Of a stretch of DNA of 64,000 nucleotides, positions 11,901 to 23,326 are shown one piece after another. The notes under the pieces are model-generated. The model saw only the letters and a program-made list of their open reading frames with translations. It did not search any database and had not been told where the DNA came from. Position numbers and translations under genes: made by a program. Every line of letters begins with the position of its first letter. Position 1 is the stretch's first letter. Source of the stretch: Lamellibrachia columna (lineage: Eukaryota; Annelida; Polychaeta; Sabellida; Siboglinidae); NCBI GenBank assembly GCA_963662155.1, contig OY759263.1, positions 43,516,469 through 43,580,468 of the forward strand, given 5' to 3'.

Positions 11901-14900
11901 CACTTGTATAATTAACTCAGATGTTAACTTTTCTGTTTGATTTGAAGTTTCGGAGATGGAATTTATAAAGAGTGCCCTTGTGTGGTTGTTGTTTAGTACT
12001 ATACCAGCGCCATTATAAAGTGGTTAATTTGGACGTGTATTGTGCAATTGTCAACAGAAGAGAGACACTCGACATGTGAAGTGTACAGATGTCCGACTGA
12101 TAGACTTTGGTTCGGCAACTTTCGACCACGAGCATCACAGCACGATCGTGTCAACACGCCACTACCGAGCTCCCGAGGTCATCCTAGGTTAGCATCTCTC
12201 ACGTTCTTGTCATAGTTTTGTTGAGCTGTGAACCAGCATACATGATACGACTGATTGAAATAAACTCATGATTTGCAACAAACATTTTGCAATGTATGCC
12301 TGGAATAATGTGCAGCAAGTTACCAACGAGGAAATGGCTGAAAAAATACTTTCTTGTATATTTTATATTTGATGTAGGCATAGTGTTGCCAACTGCAGGG
12401 ACTTAGATGTAATTTTTTTGCTTATGATCGGTCTTACAAACTTAACGATTCTGGATTGATGGGCCTCAGGAACCCGAGCTATAGGAGTATTGTCATTATT
12501 ATTACTAACTGTTGTTATATGTTGTAGAGCTTGGCTGGTCACAACCGTGCGATGTTTGGAGCATTGGCTGCATCATCTTTGAACTCTACACAGGCTATAC
12601 ACTATTTCAGGTACAATCTCAACAAACGCTTTGTTTGACATGTATCTTTGTTTATTCCAATAACAGACAGACAAAATTGAAATAGTTACGTCACTACTAC
12701 ATTACAGATATTGTAGAAAAATTAAGTACAATAGAGTGATGTAACTAGTTTTTCTTAGTCAGTATTCAATGGTTAGTAATGATAAATAAATGTTGTCACA
12801 TAATAGGATTTTTAGCTAGTTGTATGTAGTACTGTAGCAGCAATGTGAATAATGGTGTGAATTTAAGTGGAAAAAACAGGTGGACCTAATGTCACTGTTA
12901 GGTGTAAACTTGCCTGCATTTAAATAGCTGTTAAGAAAGATAATGTAGTCATAAATTAAGGTTGTCCGTGTCAAGTGAATTAAGTCCATTTTAAAGTTGT
13001 CTTTAGTTTGACTGAAAGAGAGAATATAACTTTTTCAGATGTAGACACATAAAATGAAATGGAGAGAAAAAACGACCCAAGTACCTGTATTAATTTAAGT
13101 AAATTACTATACTATAGCAGGCTTGTGTAAATGATAAGTAAAGGCTAAAATAAATCATAGATGACAAACAAATTGATGAGTGCACATACAAACAGTCCAG
13201 TACAGAGACTGATGGCAGCTTTAGTGTGATGGACAGATCCAAGGAGCACTGTTTTTGTTGCAGACCCATGACAACCGGGAACACCTGGCGATGATGCAAC
13301 GCATCCTGGGAAACATACCCTATCGAATGGCAAAGAAGTCTAGGTATGTATGAGTGTGGTAACCTGGGGCTGTGTAGAGCTGCTTATGGCAGTGATAGTT
13401 ACACCTCCTGGTACATACTGAGATTGTTAGACTTAGGAGAAGTTGATCTAAAGATTGATGTTTGGTTTCAATGTTGCTGGTCCGGATGCTCTGTAGACAG
13501 GAGATGGCTGGCCACAGATGTTAGAGATGTCAGCTTGCCACATATACACCAGTCTCATTAGATATTGACCTTTAACTGGGATTCCTTCCTAGACGTTTAT
13601 TGCAGTACTGTAGAAGTGCATGTCATTTGTCTTTTTCATTAAACAGGCCGATACTAATTGTTATTGTGGCTGAGTTGTTGAGAGAATGTTTGCTACGTTA
13701 AGAGTTGTTATTGAATGTGGTGACCGTGTTACGGCTGCATCGCTGCTACAATTGCCTGGCTACAGTGTTCGATGCTCTTGTTGCTTCGTTCGTAACACTT
13801 TCCGCTGTTCTTTGTTCCCTACTCCCCTTTCCCTTGTCCGGCTGTGTGTCGCCCTGGCTGAAGGGTTGTCTGCTTTCAACATCAGCCAGAGTCACTTCAT
13901 AGTTCATCTTGCGCAGCATTTTGCCACAGACGGTGGCAGGGTGCAGGGATTACCACCGGGGCCACTGGGAATGCTTCACAAAATATCTTAGTAGAACTGT
14001 TGTAGATGCTGCTGCATTGGTGAAAATTTCATCAAATCAGGAGAATAAATTATGGTAAATTTTCTTTTAAAAACATAATTAACTCACTTCAAACTTTCAG
14101 CAACCATTAGTTACCGTCTTCATGAACTGAATTCTGGGATTTAGTTGTTCTTCTTCTCGCTAGATGTTGTGACAAGCAGCTTAAAGCAGGCTGTCCCTTC
14201 TGTGGGTGAACAGGTACCCCCTTGTCTTCATTCATGACGGATGTCTTTCTAATCCTAAGGGCCTCCTTTATCCATCTGACACACGTCTCTTACTCAGAAT
14301 TCAGTTCCTGAAGAAAGCAATGCTGAAAAGTTTAAATGAGTTCACTTTAGTAGTTCTATTAAAAGAAAATTTCTATTCAGATACTGCTGCACTTACAAAG
14401 TAATTGAGTTTCTTCCCAGATCTCGAGAGCTTGCAAAGGCTAAAGGAAGGGATATTTCAGTAGGTTTGAGTTGTCCTTTTATAACTTCTGGGATTCTCAT
14501 GGAAAGCGGTACCTTGCAAAACAGCCAATTCCATATGTAAAGCAATGTTGTTCTGAGAATATTACTCAATATTAACAGATGACAACATTAGCTATTTTCT
14601 GGTCTTGTTCACAACTACTAACATGTCTGAAGACTCCAGCGAAATCAGATTTAATGTGACTTGCGTTCTGCCAGCTTCGTGTGTTTTGTTTCTGTTGTGG
14701 TGATTTTTTTACTCGTAAGTTTTTACATGTAATTTGTCCGTTTATCTGACATCAAGACTAGCACACTGGCCTATAAGATTTATTTATAGATTTGTTACTG
14801 TTAGAGTGTCTTGGATCATGTACGCTGCTTGTAATGAGTTTGGTTGTAACCTTGCTTATAGGATAACACACTACTGTGACATATCTTGGTGTTCCGTCTA

Positions 14901-17900
14901 ATGAGTAAATTTGGTGGTGTTTAGTACAGAGTTAATGTATTTGTGAATTAACCAAGGTGATATTCATAGCAGAGATTTGACAGCAGAACCAGCAGCTGTG
15001 TTCTCCAAGAACATTAATGTTCAGCCACTGTGTGTTCTGGTTTTAGGAGAATGGATAGATTATCTTGTTGTTTATACTAGTGGTATGGTAATTAATATCA
15101 GCAACTTTCAAAATGTTACGTTTTTGCACACACCATTATCAACTGAGTTGTAAAGTAATTGTTGTGGTATGGTAGCATTATGTGGTAAACACTTTATGAT
15201 GTGAAGCAAATATATGATAAAATGTTAGTGTCTTTCTCGTCACTACAGCAACTCCTGCTGCCGTTGTTTCTCTCGTCACAGCTTCTGTCAAGTTTCTTCT
15301 CTCTAAAGATGATTGGGAAGATTTAGATAAAATAAACTTAATCGTAATTACAATTTTATTTGAGAATAAGAACATTGGATGTTGGTGTGTGACAGTGTTT
15401 ATTGTGCTCTGCAGCGAGTACTTCTGGCACGGTCGTCTCGAGTGGGACCACCACAGCGTCGCGGGGCGCTACGTGCGTGAGAACTGTAAGCCCCTTCATG
15501 TAAGTAGGCGCTCTACGCCTGCATGTAGTTTGCCCCCTCTCTGTATTCAAGGCTGCCCGTGTTGTGTTCTCCTGTGTCTGTCCCTCTAACCCCTCTTCCC
15601 GGCTTGTCTGACTGGCTTGCTCCTGACGGGGCTTTCTTGTGCTTACTATGGCAGCCTCGCTGTTTGACCACCTCTGGTAATGAAGGCTCCAGCTGTTAAT
15701 TCGCAGAAACTGTCTCAAAAACGTGTCCAAATGTTACCAAACAAAACTGTTAGATTTGTTACTATTCAGTTATCGACCCTAACTTTTTGTAGGTCTCATA
15801 TTCCTGAAAGTGTTCACCAAGTTGGGGAATAACTTAATATAGATTTTCTTTTTTTAAACACAACTGTGAAGTTAGTTTACACACTATGACGTTTCGGCAA
15901 CAGTTGGTTACCTTCTTCGGGAACTGAATTCTGGGATGACTTAGTTCGTCCGAGCAGAAGACGACAAATCATCACATAATTCAGTTGCTGCACAAGGAAA
16001 CCAACAGTTACCAAAAAATGTCATAGCGCATAAAATTTATACTTGTGTTTAAAAGAGAGTTTGTATTAAATTTGTCAGGTATCATTTATTTCCCTTCTTT
16101 GCATTGTCCCTAGTTGCCAGTGGTGGTTATACTGTCGAGGTTAGTGTCGTAGTTGCGAGTGCTGTAGCCAGGTGTTTGTAGCAGTGACGGCCTTGCTCCT
16201 GTTGCTCAGACGTCTTGCCATTCTGATGCATGCTTGCATGTTGTTCTGTCATCTGCTTTCAAGAAAAAACAAGTATTTCCACCACGGCCGCTTAGACTTG
16301 GATGAGCGGAGCACCATCAGCCAGTACGTGAGGGATAACTGTAAGCCGCTGAAGGTAGGTGTTGGAGACGTAGGACGTCATGGCACCAGGATATCATATC
16401 ACGTGTGCTCATTCCATGCATGCTACATCAACTTTCCTCTTTCTATGCATTCACTGTTCGACCAGTTCTTGGAACTGCATTTTAACAGAATAGTTTATTT
16501 TACTGATTTATTTCAGTGGTCACAATCTTAAGGTAGCTGAGGCAACTGGTGTGTCAGTTGATTTTCTTTCTTCATAACATGCTAGTAAATATTGAACTGA
16601 ATGTCGACAGCATAAATGTTCACCCAGCACTAACGTCGTATTTCGCCAATCCATCCTTTAAAAAATAGTCCTTTTGGAAATCCCGGTCTGCTGCTGACTG
16701 TTTCCATAGTAACGACCTCGTGTGCTTCTATCTTCAAACCAGCTTTATTCGTTCGCTGTGAACGCAGAACATATTATCTGGTTACTGTAATTGCAGTACA
16801 CATGAGTATTATATCTACCTAACTAAATCATGTCCTTAAACCAACAAATACCAGCGCTAATGTAGTTTATTGGCCCTTTGAAGCTATAACAGAAACGGCA
16901 CAGAGATGTGACCGGATAACAGGCCAATAAAAATGTTCATCAACACCCTGCCACGTGTTTGTCAGATGGCTGGCATAACCTTATATCATAGATGTCAACA
17001 CGTTACAAATACAGATTCAAGGGCCATTGTGGCGGCAAATTAAGGGGATGTGTCAATATTAGGAATGGCCGTCATGTTTTGACAACAATACGTAAAACGC
17101 CGGTGAAAATCGTCACATGTCAAGCATGATACGCATAATTTTTTATAGCATCTATCGACACTTCTGATATCAGTAACAATCAGGAAACGTTACCTAATTA
17201 ATTTTTTTTCAAAACTACAACACTTACGATGCTGCAGTTTGGCATATGAATGCATCTTACATGTAGGCAACGGTGCACGCATTTGAATTATGATTACTGA
17301 AGGGTTTGTGTCAAAAATACACTGCCACTTTAGGCTGTCATTCAACTTTTGCTTAACTTATTCATGGTGGTGTAGCAGATGTAATTCGTTTATGTTAACC
17401 AAAATGTTCCTTATGGTTATCAGTGACACTGTCATACTTATATGTGTGGCATTTATTTATTTCGGGATTTTCTCAAAACGATATAATTTGGCATTTTGTG
17501 GCTATTTTATTACATTTACAAAAATGTTTTAAAAATCTTGTAGCATAAGCAAATAAATGAAAAACTAAATTTTATTAATCTGGAATATTATATAGTATTT
17601 CAACTACAAACTGTAAAGAAATGGTTAATTTATCTTAACAACTTCTACTGAAACTACTCAAGAAGACAAGCATATAATAGCCACCCCGGCTACCTTAATG
17701 GTACAGAATTTTGTCAGTTTTGTCCTAAAATCATGTTGAAATGTTCCTCGCTCCACTCAAATCTTTCCCCTGATTGACTTTGGCAGTCAGGAAACAGTTA
17801 GTTGTTGTATCTATATTCTGCTGATGTGATATGCACATTCTACAAGGTGACCTTCCTGTGAAAAGTTTTCAGATGTGCACATACTTTCTTAAGCATTTTG

Positions 17901-20077
17901 TCAGTTTAAAGCAAAAATGGCCCTAACAATTTTGTCAAGTGATAAAAAACAAAAAGTGACTTACAAAACTGGATTACATTTTTTATATATACTTGCAGCA
18001 GTGAAATTTTTTTAGGTTATCCATACAAATCAGCGTTTTTTTATAAATAATGTACATTCATGGTTTCTGGAAAAATTATGTGTATAGGCGATTTTTACTT
18101 TTGAGTGATGACTGAATCAATATTTAATTTGAGTACACCCCTTTATTATAATTCAGTCATGTGGACTTAATATAGAAAGCATTAAACTATCAAAAACATA
18201 TTAAACTAGATATGTCCTTTCTGCACTAATGTATGTGTACAAATAAATTATAAAATCTGAAGGGCCGTTCACAAGTGCTGACATTTACATATTTGTACAA
18301 AGCATGCTAAGGAGAAGAGAGTCTAGGCCTAGGTACTAAATTTTAAAATGTTGGTTGCATGCGAAGTATGACCACTACATTATGCAGCATCACGTGGTAA
18401 CTGTTATGGAACTACTATTGTTTTAAATTGTGTAACTGTTCACAGCACGGTGTTGTAATACAGACCAACGTCTAACATCTAGGACATTCACAACTTCATG
18501 GAAAACAGTTTTAGCTTTAACATAATTATCTGTGATGAATGTTTGTAAGCATATTGTGATGGCTATATTTGTATGTCCTGTAGATGCAAGGTGTCATAAC
18601 ATTACATCGATATATTTTTAAATCCAGAAAATTATCTACATTTTAAAGTACCAATTCAGGGAGGGGGTATAGGAATTAGTACGCTTTGTACAAATAGGTA
18701 AATGTTGACCACCGTGAATGGCCCTGTACGAATAGGTAAATGTTGACCATTGTGAATGGCCCTGTACGAATACGTAAATGTTGACCATTGTGAATGGCCC
18801 TGTACGAATAGGTAAATGTTGACCATTGTGAATGGCCCTGTACAAATAGGTAAATGTTTACCATTGTGAATGGCCCTGTACAAATAGGTAAATGTTTACC
18901 ATTGTGAATGGCCCTGTACGAATAGGTAAATGTTGACCATTATGAATGACCTTGTACGAATAGGTAAATGTTGACCATTGTGAATGACCCTGTACGAATA
19001 GGTAAATGTTGACCATTGTGAATGGCCCTGTACAAATAGGTAAATATTTACCATTGTGAATGGCCCTGTACGAATAGGTAAATGTTGACCATTGTGAATG
19101 ACCCTGTACGAATAGGTAAATGTTGACCATTGTGAATGGCCCTGTACGAATAGGTAAATGTTTACCATTGTGAATGGCCCTGTACAAATAGGTAAATGTT
19201 TACCATTGTGAATGGCCCTGTACAAATAGGTAAATGTTTACCATTGTGAATGACCCTGTAGGAATAGCTAAATGTTGACCATTGTGAATGGCCCTGTACG
19301 AATAGGTAAATGTTGACCATTGTGAATGGCCCTGTACAAATAGGTAAATGTTTACCATTGTGAATGGCCCTGTACAAATAGGTAAATGTTTACCATTGTG
19401 AATGGCCCTGTACGAATAGGTAAATGTTGACCATTATGAATGACCTTGTACGAATAGGTAAATGTTGACCATTGTGAATGACCCTGTACGAATAGGTAAA
19501 TGTTGACCATTGTGAATGGCCCTGTACAAATAGGTAAATATTTACCATTGTGAATGGCCCTGTACGAATAGGTAAATGTTGACCATTGTGAATGACCCTG
19601 TACGAATAGGTAAATGTTGACCATTGTGAATGGCCCTGTACGAATAGGTAAATGTTTACCATTGTGAATGGCCCTGTACAAATAGGTAAATGTTTACCAT
19701 TGTGAATGGCCCTGTACAAATAGGTAAATGTTTACCATTGTGAATGACCCTGTAGGAATAGCTAAATGTTGACCATTGTGAATGGCCCCTGACATGTCTG
19801 GGAAGTAATTAGTGCTTTGAAAATGTCATCATAGTTTCTGTAGTAAGTTGCAATTTGTTGCTTGCAGCGTTACATGTTGGGAGACACAGAGGAGCACCGC
19901 AACCTGTTTGATGTAATCGAGAAGATGTTGGAGTATGAGACATCGATGCGCTGCTCCCTGGACGAGGCCCTCAAGCACCCATTCTTCGATGGACTCACTC
20001 CGGAGCAGAAGGGCATCGTGAAGGCGCCAGTGAGTTCCGACGATGAGCGAGCACGATCACACAGTCTCAGTCGATAA
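5902..20077 (+). CDS. CLK2-like LAMMER dual-specificity kinase, 3' part (exons joined)
   Basis: Nine visible exons encode about 285 residues from subdomain IV-V of the kinase to the stop codon. CLK/LAMMER kinases phosphorylate SR splicing factors in the nucleus and so control alternative splicing. In order the exons show the hinge region, the catalytic loop [11 protein letters not shown], the [13 protein letters not shown] magnesium loop, [23 protein letters not shown], the LAMMER-type motif (here [11 protein letters not shown]), the CMGC insert and HPFFDG. HTD instead of HRD is normal for this family. Exon phases agree throughout. Two homologous exons (15415-15499 and 16264-16354) are alternatives. 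The Gly-rich loop and catalytic Lys exons lie left of the window. Odd points are FNKLG in the hinge where FELLG is usual, and Q for E in the LAMMER signature. The C-terminus ends Arg/Ser-rich (RARSHSLSR). Confidence 0.93.
6051..7750. repeat. 34-bp minisatellite, about 50 copies, next to kinase exon A
   Basis: The unit is a GT-rich stretch followed by 'tgtgtcttcctttag'. It starts 58 bases after the exon donor and fills 1.7 kb of the intron. Variants (Tgtctttg/Tgtctgtg, catt/cttt) recur in blocks, which suggests block-wise amplification. Each unit has a pyrimidine tract ending in TAG, like a 3' splice site. Confidence 0.95.
7751..9005 (+). other. Kinase intron, no other feature seen
   Basis: AT-rich intron sequence between the 34-bp array and exon B. 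No mobile element or RNA gene was recognised. Confidence 0.6.
9006..9081 (+). CDS. CLK2-like kinase exon B (alpha-D/alpha-E)
   Basis: The exon follows 'cattgcag' and ends at 'caaat|gtaagt'. It encodes [19 protein letters not shown] then LCWAVK plus one base. This matches the segment before the catalytic loop in CLK kinases. Confidence 0.93.
9082..10029 (+). other. Kinase intron, no other feature seen
   Basis: AT-rich intron sequence. Short ORFs here have no recognisable similarity. Confidence 0.6.
10030..10233 (+). mobile_element. tRNA-derived SINE (sense)
   Basis: The head reads GCAGTGGCTCAGTGGTTAGA (A-box-like) and is followed by a degenerate B-box near 10090 and 'ccgtttcgaagc'. The tail contains 'gtaaatgagtacctgg'. 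The head is about 80% identical to the unit of the 62-bp array at 3279-4580. Confidence 0.65.
10234..10310. repeat. 25-bp tandem repeat, 3 copies, at the SINE tail
   Basis: The unit 'agtgtaaagtgctttgacta' plus 'gataa' is repeated three times directly after the SINE, so it probably arose from the SINE 3' end. Confidence 0.8.
10434..10528 (+). CDS. CLK2-like kinase exon C (catalytic loop)
   Basis: The exon follows 'ttccaatatag' and ends 'aagaag|gtaggt'. Completing the split Phe codon, it reads [20 protein letters not shown], followed by [20 protein letters not shown] carries the catalytic Asp and the Mg-binding Asn. Confidence 0.95.
10725..11607. repeat. 26-bp minisatellite, 34 copies, with two alternating unit types
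   Basis: Type A units contain 'gtatccaccatgacatg' and type B units contain 'gcatccactatgacatg'. They alternate in an ordered pattern that itself recurs (A-A-B-A-B-A blocks), so there is higher-order structure. A few hybrid units (gcatccacc) occur at 11092, 11456 and 11534. It lies in the intron after the catalytic-loop exon. Positions 11608-12057 hold plain intron. Confidence 0.95.
12058..12187 (+). CDS. CLK2-like kinase exon D (activation segment)
   Basis: The exon follows 'gtcaacag' and ends 'atcctag|gttag'. It encodes [20 protein letters not shown], then [20 protein letters not shown] and VIL. DFG and the APE motif are intact. The phase-1 end joins exon E to give VILELGW. Confidence 0.95.
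12528..12610 (+). CDS. CLK2-like kinase exon E (alpha-F)
   Basis: The exon follows 'atgttgtag' and ends 'tttcag|gtacaa'. It encodes [20 protein letters not shown] then YTGYTLFQ. The DVWSIGC motif with the structural Asp is intact. Confidence 0.95.
13264..13343 (+). CDS. CLK2-like kinase exon F (LAMMER signature)
   Basis: The exon follows 'ttttgttgcag' and ends 'tctag|gtatgt'. It encodes [20 protein letters not shown] then RMAKKS/R. The family-naming motif is usually EHLAMMERILG; this copy has CAA (Gln) in place of the Glu codon. It leaves in phase 2 (partial codon AG), completed by either following exon. Confidence 0.95.
13344..15414 (+). other. Kinase intron with one dispersed-repeat fragment
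   Basis: Mostly plain intron sequence. A stretch at 14092-14145 ('gaactgaattctgggat' core) resembles 15889-15943 in the next intron, in the same orientation. No further exon was found. Confidence 0.5.
15415..15499 (+). CDS. CLK2-like kinase exon G1 (alternative CMGC-insert exon)
   Basis: The exon follows 'tgtgctctgcag' and ends 'cttcat|gtaagt'. It encodes [20 protein letters not shown] then RENCKPLH after completing a Ser codon. It is 85 nt, entering with 1 base and leaving in phase 0, so it joins exon H directly. It is homologous to exon G2 and two codons shorter. Confidence 0.9.
16264..16354 (+). CDS. CLK2-like kinase exon G2 (alternative CMGC-insert exon)
   Basis: The exon follows 'catctgctttcaag' (a weaker AAG acceptor) and ends 'ctgaag|gtaggt'. 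It encodes [20 protein letters not shown] then [10 protein letters not shown] after completing an Arg codon. It is 91 nt with the same entry and exit phases as G1. Splicing G1 to G2 would shift the frame and reach TGA after 13 codons. Confidence 0.9.
16355..18689 (+). other. Kinase intron, no other feature seen
   Basis: Long AT-rich intron sequence. No exon, SINE or clear element boundary was recognised. Confidence 0.5.
18690..19785. repeat. 38-bp minisatellite, about 29 copies, with a 494-bp higher-order repeat
   Basis: The unit is 'gtacaaataggtaaatgttt' plus 'accattgtgaatggccct'. The variant pattern at 18858-19283 recurs at 19352-19777, an offset of 494 bases or 13 units. Each unit holds 'taggtaaatg', which resembles a 5' splice site, and many hold the near-palindrome GGTAAATGTTTACC. 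The array ends 80 bases before the last kinase exon. Confidence 0.95.
19868..20077 (+). CDS. CLK2-like kinase exon H (terminal, with stop)
   Basis: The exon follows 'gttgcttgcag' and reads in phase 0 to TAA at 20075-20077. It encodes [20 protein letters not shown] and on to [15 protein letters not shown], the last kinase helices. The tail [18 protein letters not shown] is acidic then Arg/Ser-rich. Confidence 0.95.
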   Translation, partial: RYMLGDTEEHRNLFDVIEKMLEYETSMRCSLDEALKHPFFDGLTPEQKGIVKAPVSSDDERARSHSLSR

Positions 20078-21060
20078 TGCGCTGAGGCAAACTGAATCTC
20101 AAGCATTTGTTTTAGTGGTATTTCTGAAAAGAACGGACTTTTCATGCTATGTACATGTGACCAGTTTTGTTTTGTTGCTCTCTGGATATTCAAGCCACCA
20201 AACCATGTAGAGTTTAGTGGAGACCGTAGGTAAGAAGTGGCCAGTGCTGCCTGACAGGTTGACACTGGCTTCAAACACCATCAACGACGTTCAGATTTGT
20301 ATAACTGCCTAGTGTTGATAAGGTTACAGAAGGCCACTTGTTGTGTGTTGACAAAGGACATGACTTCTAGACAAGTCATGACAATTGTTTAGCCTGTTTG
20401 GTGACCTCGCTTCGGTTACCAGAAATGCTGCTGTTCAACTGCAGTGTTAGGAAGACGACAGACACTGTTGAGGTGGCTGTTTTTCTTCATCACCAAGATG
20501 TATGATATTCTAAATGTGTGAAGCCATGCTTGGTGGCTGTGTTGTGAGTATATCAGTTTGATGTTACAGCAGTATTCGCGGAGGCTAGAATCACGGAGAG
20601 TCGACAGGGGGCTTGGAGAATTGTAAATTAGCTTGACTCTGTTGTTGGCATTTCCTAGCTAGACTTAATAGTAGGATGTTGCCAATGCATATTTGTCCAT
20701 CGAAACCAAAGGCTGCATTTTATGGACTGCTTACTAATTTTAACATAATCAAAATGAACGTTTACAAATGGCAGAATATTTGGTTTCAATCTTATTTGGT
20801 TTCAACAATATGTGATTTGGACTACAACTTCCTCCTTATGATCGAATACACACAACTAACTTAGTTAATTATCTGTGGGCAGCCAAGACAGCTGCCGGTG
20901 CTGTTTATCGCATTAATGTGTACATTTTATCCTGATGTATTTATAGTAATGATCTAGGTGACTATATGTACTGATGGCTAATGCATGTGTGTATTTATAT
21001 TTATTTACAGATAACTGTGGCAGTCATACTGTAATAAAATGTGCTAGGTTTAACTCGTCT
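20078..21060 (+). other. Kinase 3' untranslated region
   Basis: No ORF of note follows the stop codon. A consensus poly(A) signal about 960 bases later defines a likely end. Confidence 0.6.
21033..21038 (+). terminator. AATAAA poly(A) signal of the kinase gene
   Basis: A perfect AATAAA is followed by a GT-rich stretch ('ctgttacagtgtcatttt'), the usual downstream element. It is the first good signal after the stop. Confidence 0.6.
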
Positions 21061-21232
21061 GTTACAGTGTCATTTTAGAGGAATCAATGGTTAAGAACCT
21101 GATTTTGTAGAGTGCGTGTATGCACGAATGCACAAAACTATGTTGAGATGCACAAATGCATGCACATAAGCAATCAGTGGTTAAAACTTCTTCCTCCGTC
21201 CATTTAGCATATCACGAAACGGGTTCATTCAT

Positions 21233-21935
21233 GTTAAAATCTGACCAGTATATGCAGTCATTTTAAATCTGACCAGCATATGCTGCACTGCACATACTTG
21301 TCAGATTTAAGACGACTGCACATACTGGTCAGGTTTAAACCAACTGCATATATTGTCAGATATAAACCGACTGCATATACTGTCAGATTTAAGCCAACAG
21401 CATATACTGTCAGATGTAAACCGACTGCATGTACTGGTCAGATCTAAGCCAACTGCATGTACTGGTTAGATTTAAACCGACAGCATATTCTGTCAGATTT
21501 AAACCGACAGCAAATTCTGTCAGATTTAAGCCGACTGCATGTACTGGTCAGATTTAAACCGACAGCATATTCTGTCAGATTTAAACCGACAGCATATTCT
21601 GTCAGATTTAAACCGACAGCATATTCTGTCAGATTTAAACCGACTGCGTATTCTGTCATATTTAAACCAACTGCATATTCTGTCGGATTTAAACCGACAG
21701 CATATTCTGTCAGATTTAAACCGACTGCATATTCTGTCATATTTAAACCAACTGCATATTCTGTCGGATTTAAACCGACAGCATATTCTGTCAGATTTAA
21801 ACCGACTGCATATTCTGTCAGATTTAAACCGACTGCACATACTGGTCAGATTTAAACCGACTGCACGTACTGGTCAGATTTAAACCGACAGCACATACTC
21901 ATCAGATTTAAACCGACAGCACGTACTGGCAGCAT
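21233..21935. repeat. 27-bp minisatellite, about 25 copies
   Basis: The unit is 'gtcagatttaaaccgacagc' plus 'atattct'. It is degenerate at the left end and regular from about 21470. Because 27 is a multiple of 3, several frames stay open on both strands; these are not real genes. Confidence 0.9.
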
Positions 21936-22185
21936 GTGCAGCCAGTTTAAAAGAATGTGTACTTTTGTTTGAATCATAAAAAAAATTTACTTTGATTGTT
22001 AACTTAATGTCGTAGTACATAGAGCTGGACCACTTTTGTTCTTTTTACTCTGAATGTTAACCCTATCAAAAATAATTTAATAGTTTGTCATATTGACCAG
22101 AGTGAATTCCAGAGTAGGTGCAGCAACCGAGAAAGCCCTACTTTTATACTTTCAACTCTGAAAAAAAAGTAGATCAGATGTCGAT

Positions 22186-22400
22186 GATCGAAGCTGTCGA
22201 TGCTTTCTTGCAGGGCTAGGAGTGAGCAGCGAATGACGAAAAATCTGAGTTGCGCAAGCTGTCGATGCTTTCTTGCAGGGCTAGGAGTGAGCAACGAATG
22301 ACGGTACATAATGAGTTGCACAAGCTGTCGATGCTTTCTTGCAGGGCCGGAAGTGAGCAGTGAATGACAATACATAATGAGTTTTGTAAGCTGTCGATGC
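22186..22400. repeat. 66-bp tandem repeat, about 4 copies
   Basis: Copies start near 22191, 22256, 22322 and 22388. Each contains 'gatgctttcttgcagg', a strong splice-acceptor look-alike on the + strand, though no exon follows. Confidence 0.85.
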
Positions 22401-22476
22401 TTTCTTGCAGGACCGGGTAATGAATGCGAGTAATTAATGACAATACATAATGAGTTGCGTAAGCAGTTGAGCTGCC

Positions 22477-22482
22477 TTTATT
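22477..22482 (-). terminator. Possible poly(A) signal for the tetraspanin gene
   Basis: AATAAA on the minus strand, about 2 kb past the tetraspanin stop codon. Other signals closer by were not found with certainty, so this is tentative. Confidence 0.25.
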
Positions 22483-23326
22483 GTTCCTCAAACACTGGCC
22501 AAATGGCTTTACAAGCCAATCTTCAGATACCATGTCACTCTGATACCAGCAAATAACACATTTCACTGATGAAATTACCAACTTACAGCATTTGAACCTA
22601 GACATTTACATATCTACACAGACAACATAAATAACCTTTATAAATAGAGTGATATAATACCTACATCTTATTTTCACGTTACTCGTGTATTATATGTTAC
22701 TGGTACAAAATAAGTTAAGCGAGTCTAGACATACATACATATTATGCATACTGAGTTACATCTCTAACTTATCTTAACTCATGTGTGTACATAAACTGAT
22801 TGTTATAAGTACTAAATACAATTATTCAAGAATAAGCACCTCTTTCATGTCATAACATTGTAGAAAATACATGATTTGCTGATGGTATAAAGATGCCAAT
22901 TTATATAGATCTCTGGACAATACAAGCAGATTAAGAAATGCTTACATTTCAAGGTGAAATAAAAAAAATTTCATAAGATATATATATATTGGTATGCCAA
23001 ACTCCCGTTGCATACAATTTCTGATGGTAAATTTACTACATCAATAAAGATTAAAACATTAAAAATAACATTCTTTCTTTAGTTGAATTTTGGAGAATTT
23101 GGGCATTTTAATTATAGTGGAACCTTGTTAATCCGAACACCTCAGTTTCCAGATTAACAAGTTTTCCGGATAAACAAATCATACATTGAATGGGGTGTAT
23201 TAGCGTTTGGAAATTCCGTTCCATTGAAATGATGTCTGGATGCTGAAGTTTGCAGATTATTAGCGAACAGATTAACAAGGTTCCACCGTATACTAACTAT
23301 ATTAATATATAGTAATTTAACTATAA
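22483..23326. other. AT-rich intergenic or 3'UTR sequence
   Basis: Nothing recognisable. It may be tetraspanin 3' untranslated sequence if the poly(A) signal to the left is used. Confidence 0.4.

Noticed and set aside
18636..19719. Minus-strand ORFs reading repeated [11 protein letters not shown]
   Set aside because: They follow the 38-bp array frame by frame and lie inside a kinase intron.
21444..21883. ORFs on both strands of about 100-130 residues
   Set aside because: A 27-bp period keeps all frames open; no protein features.
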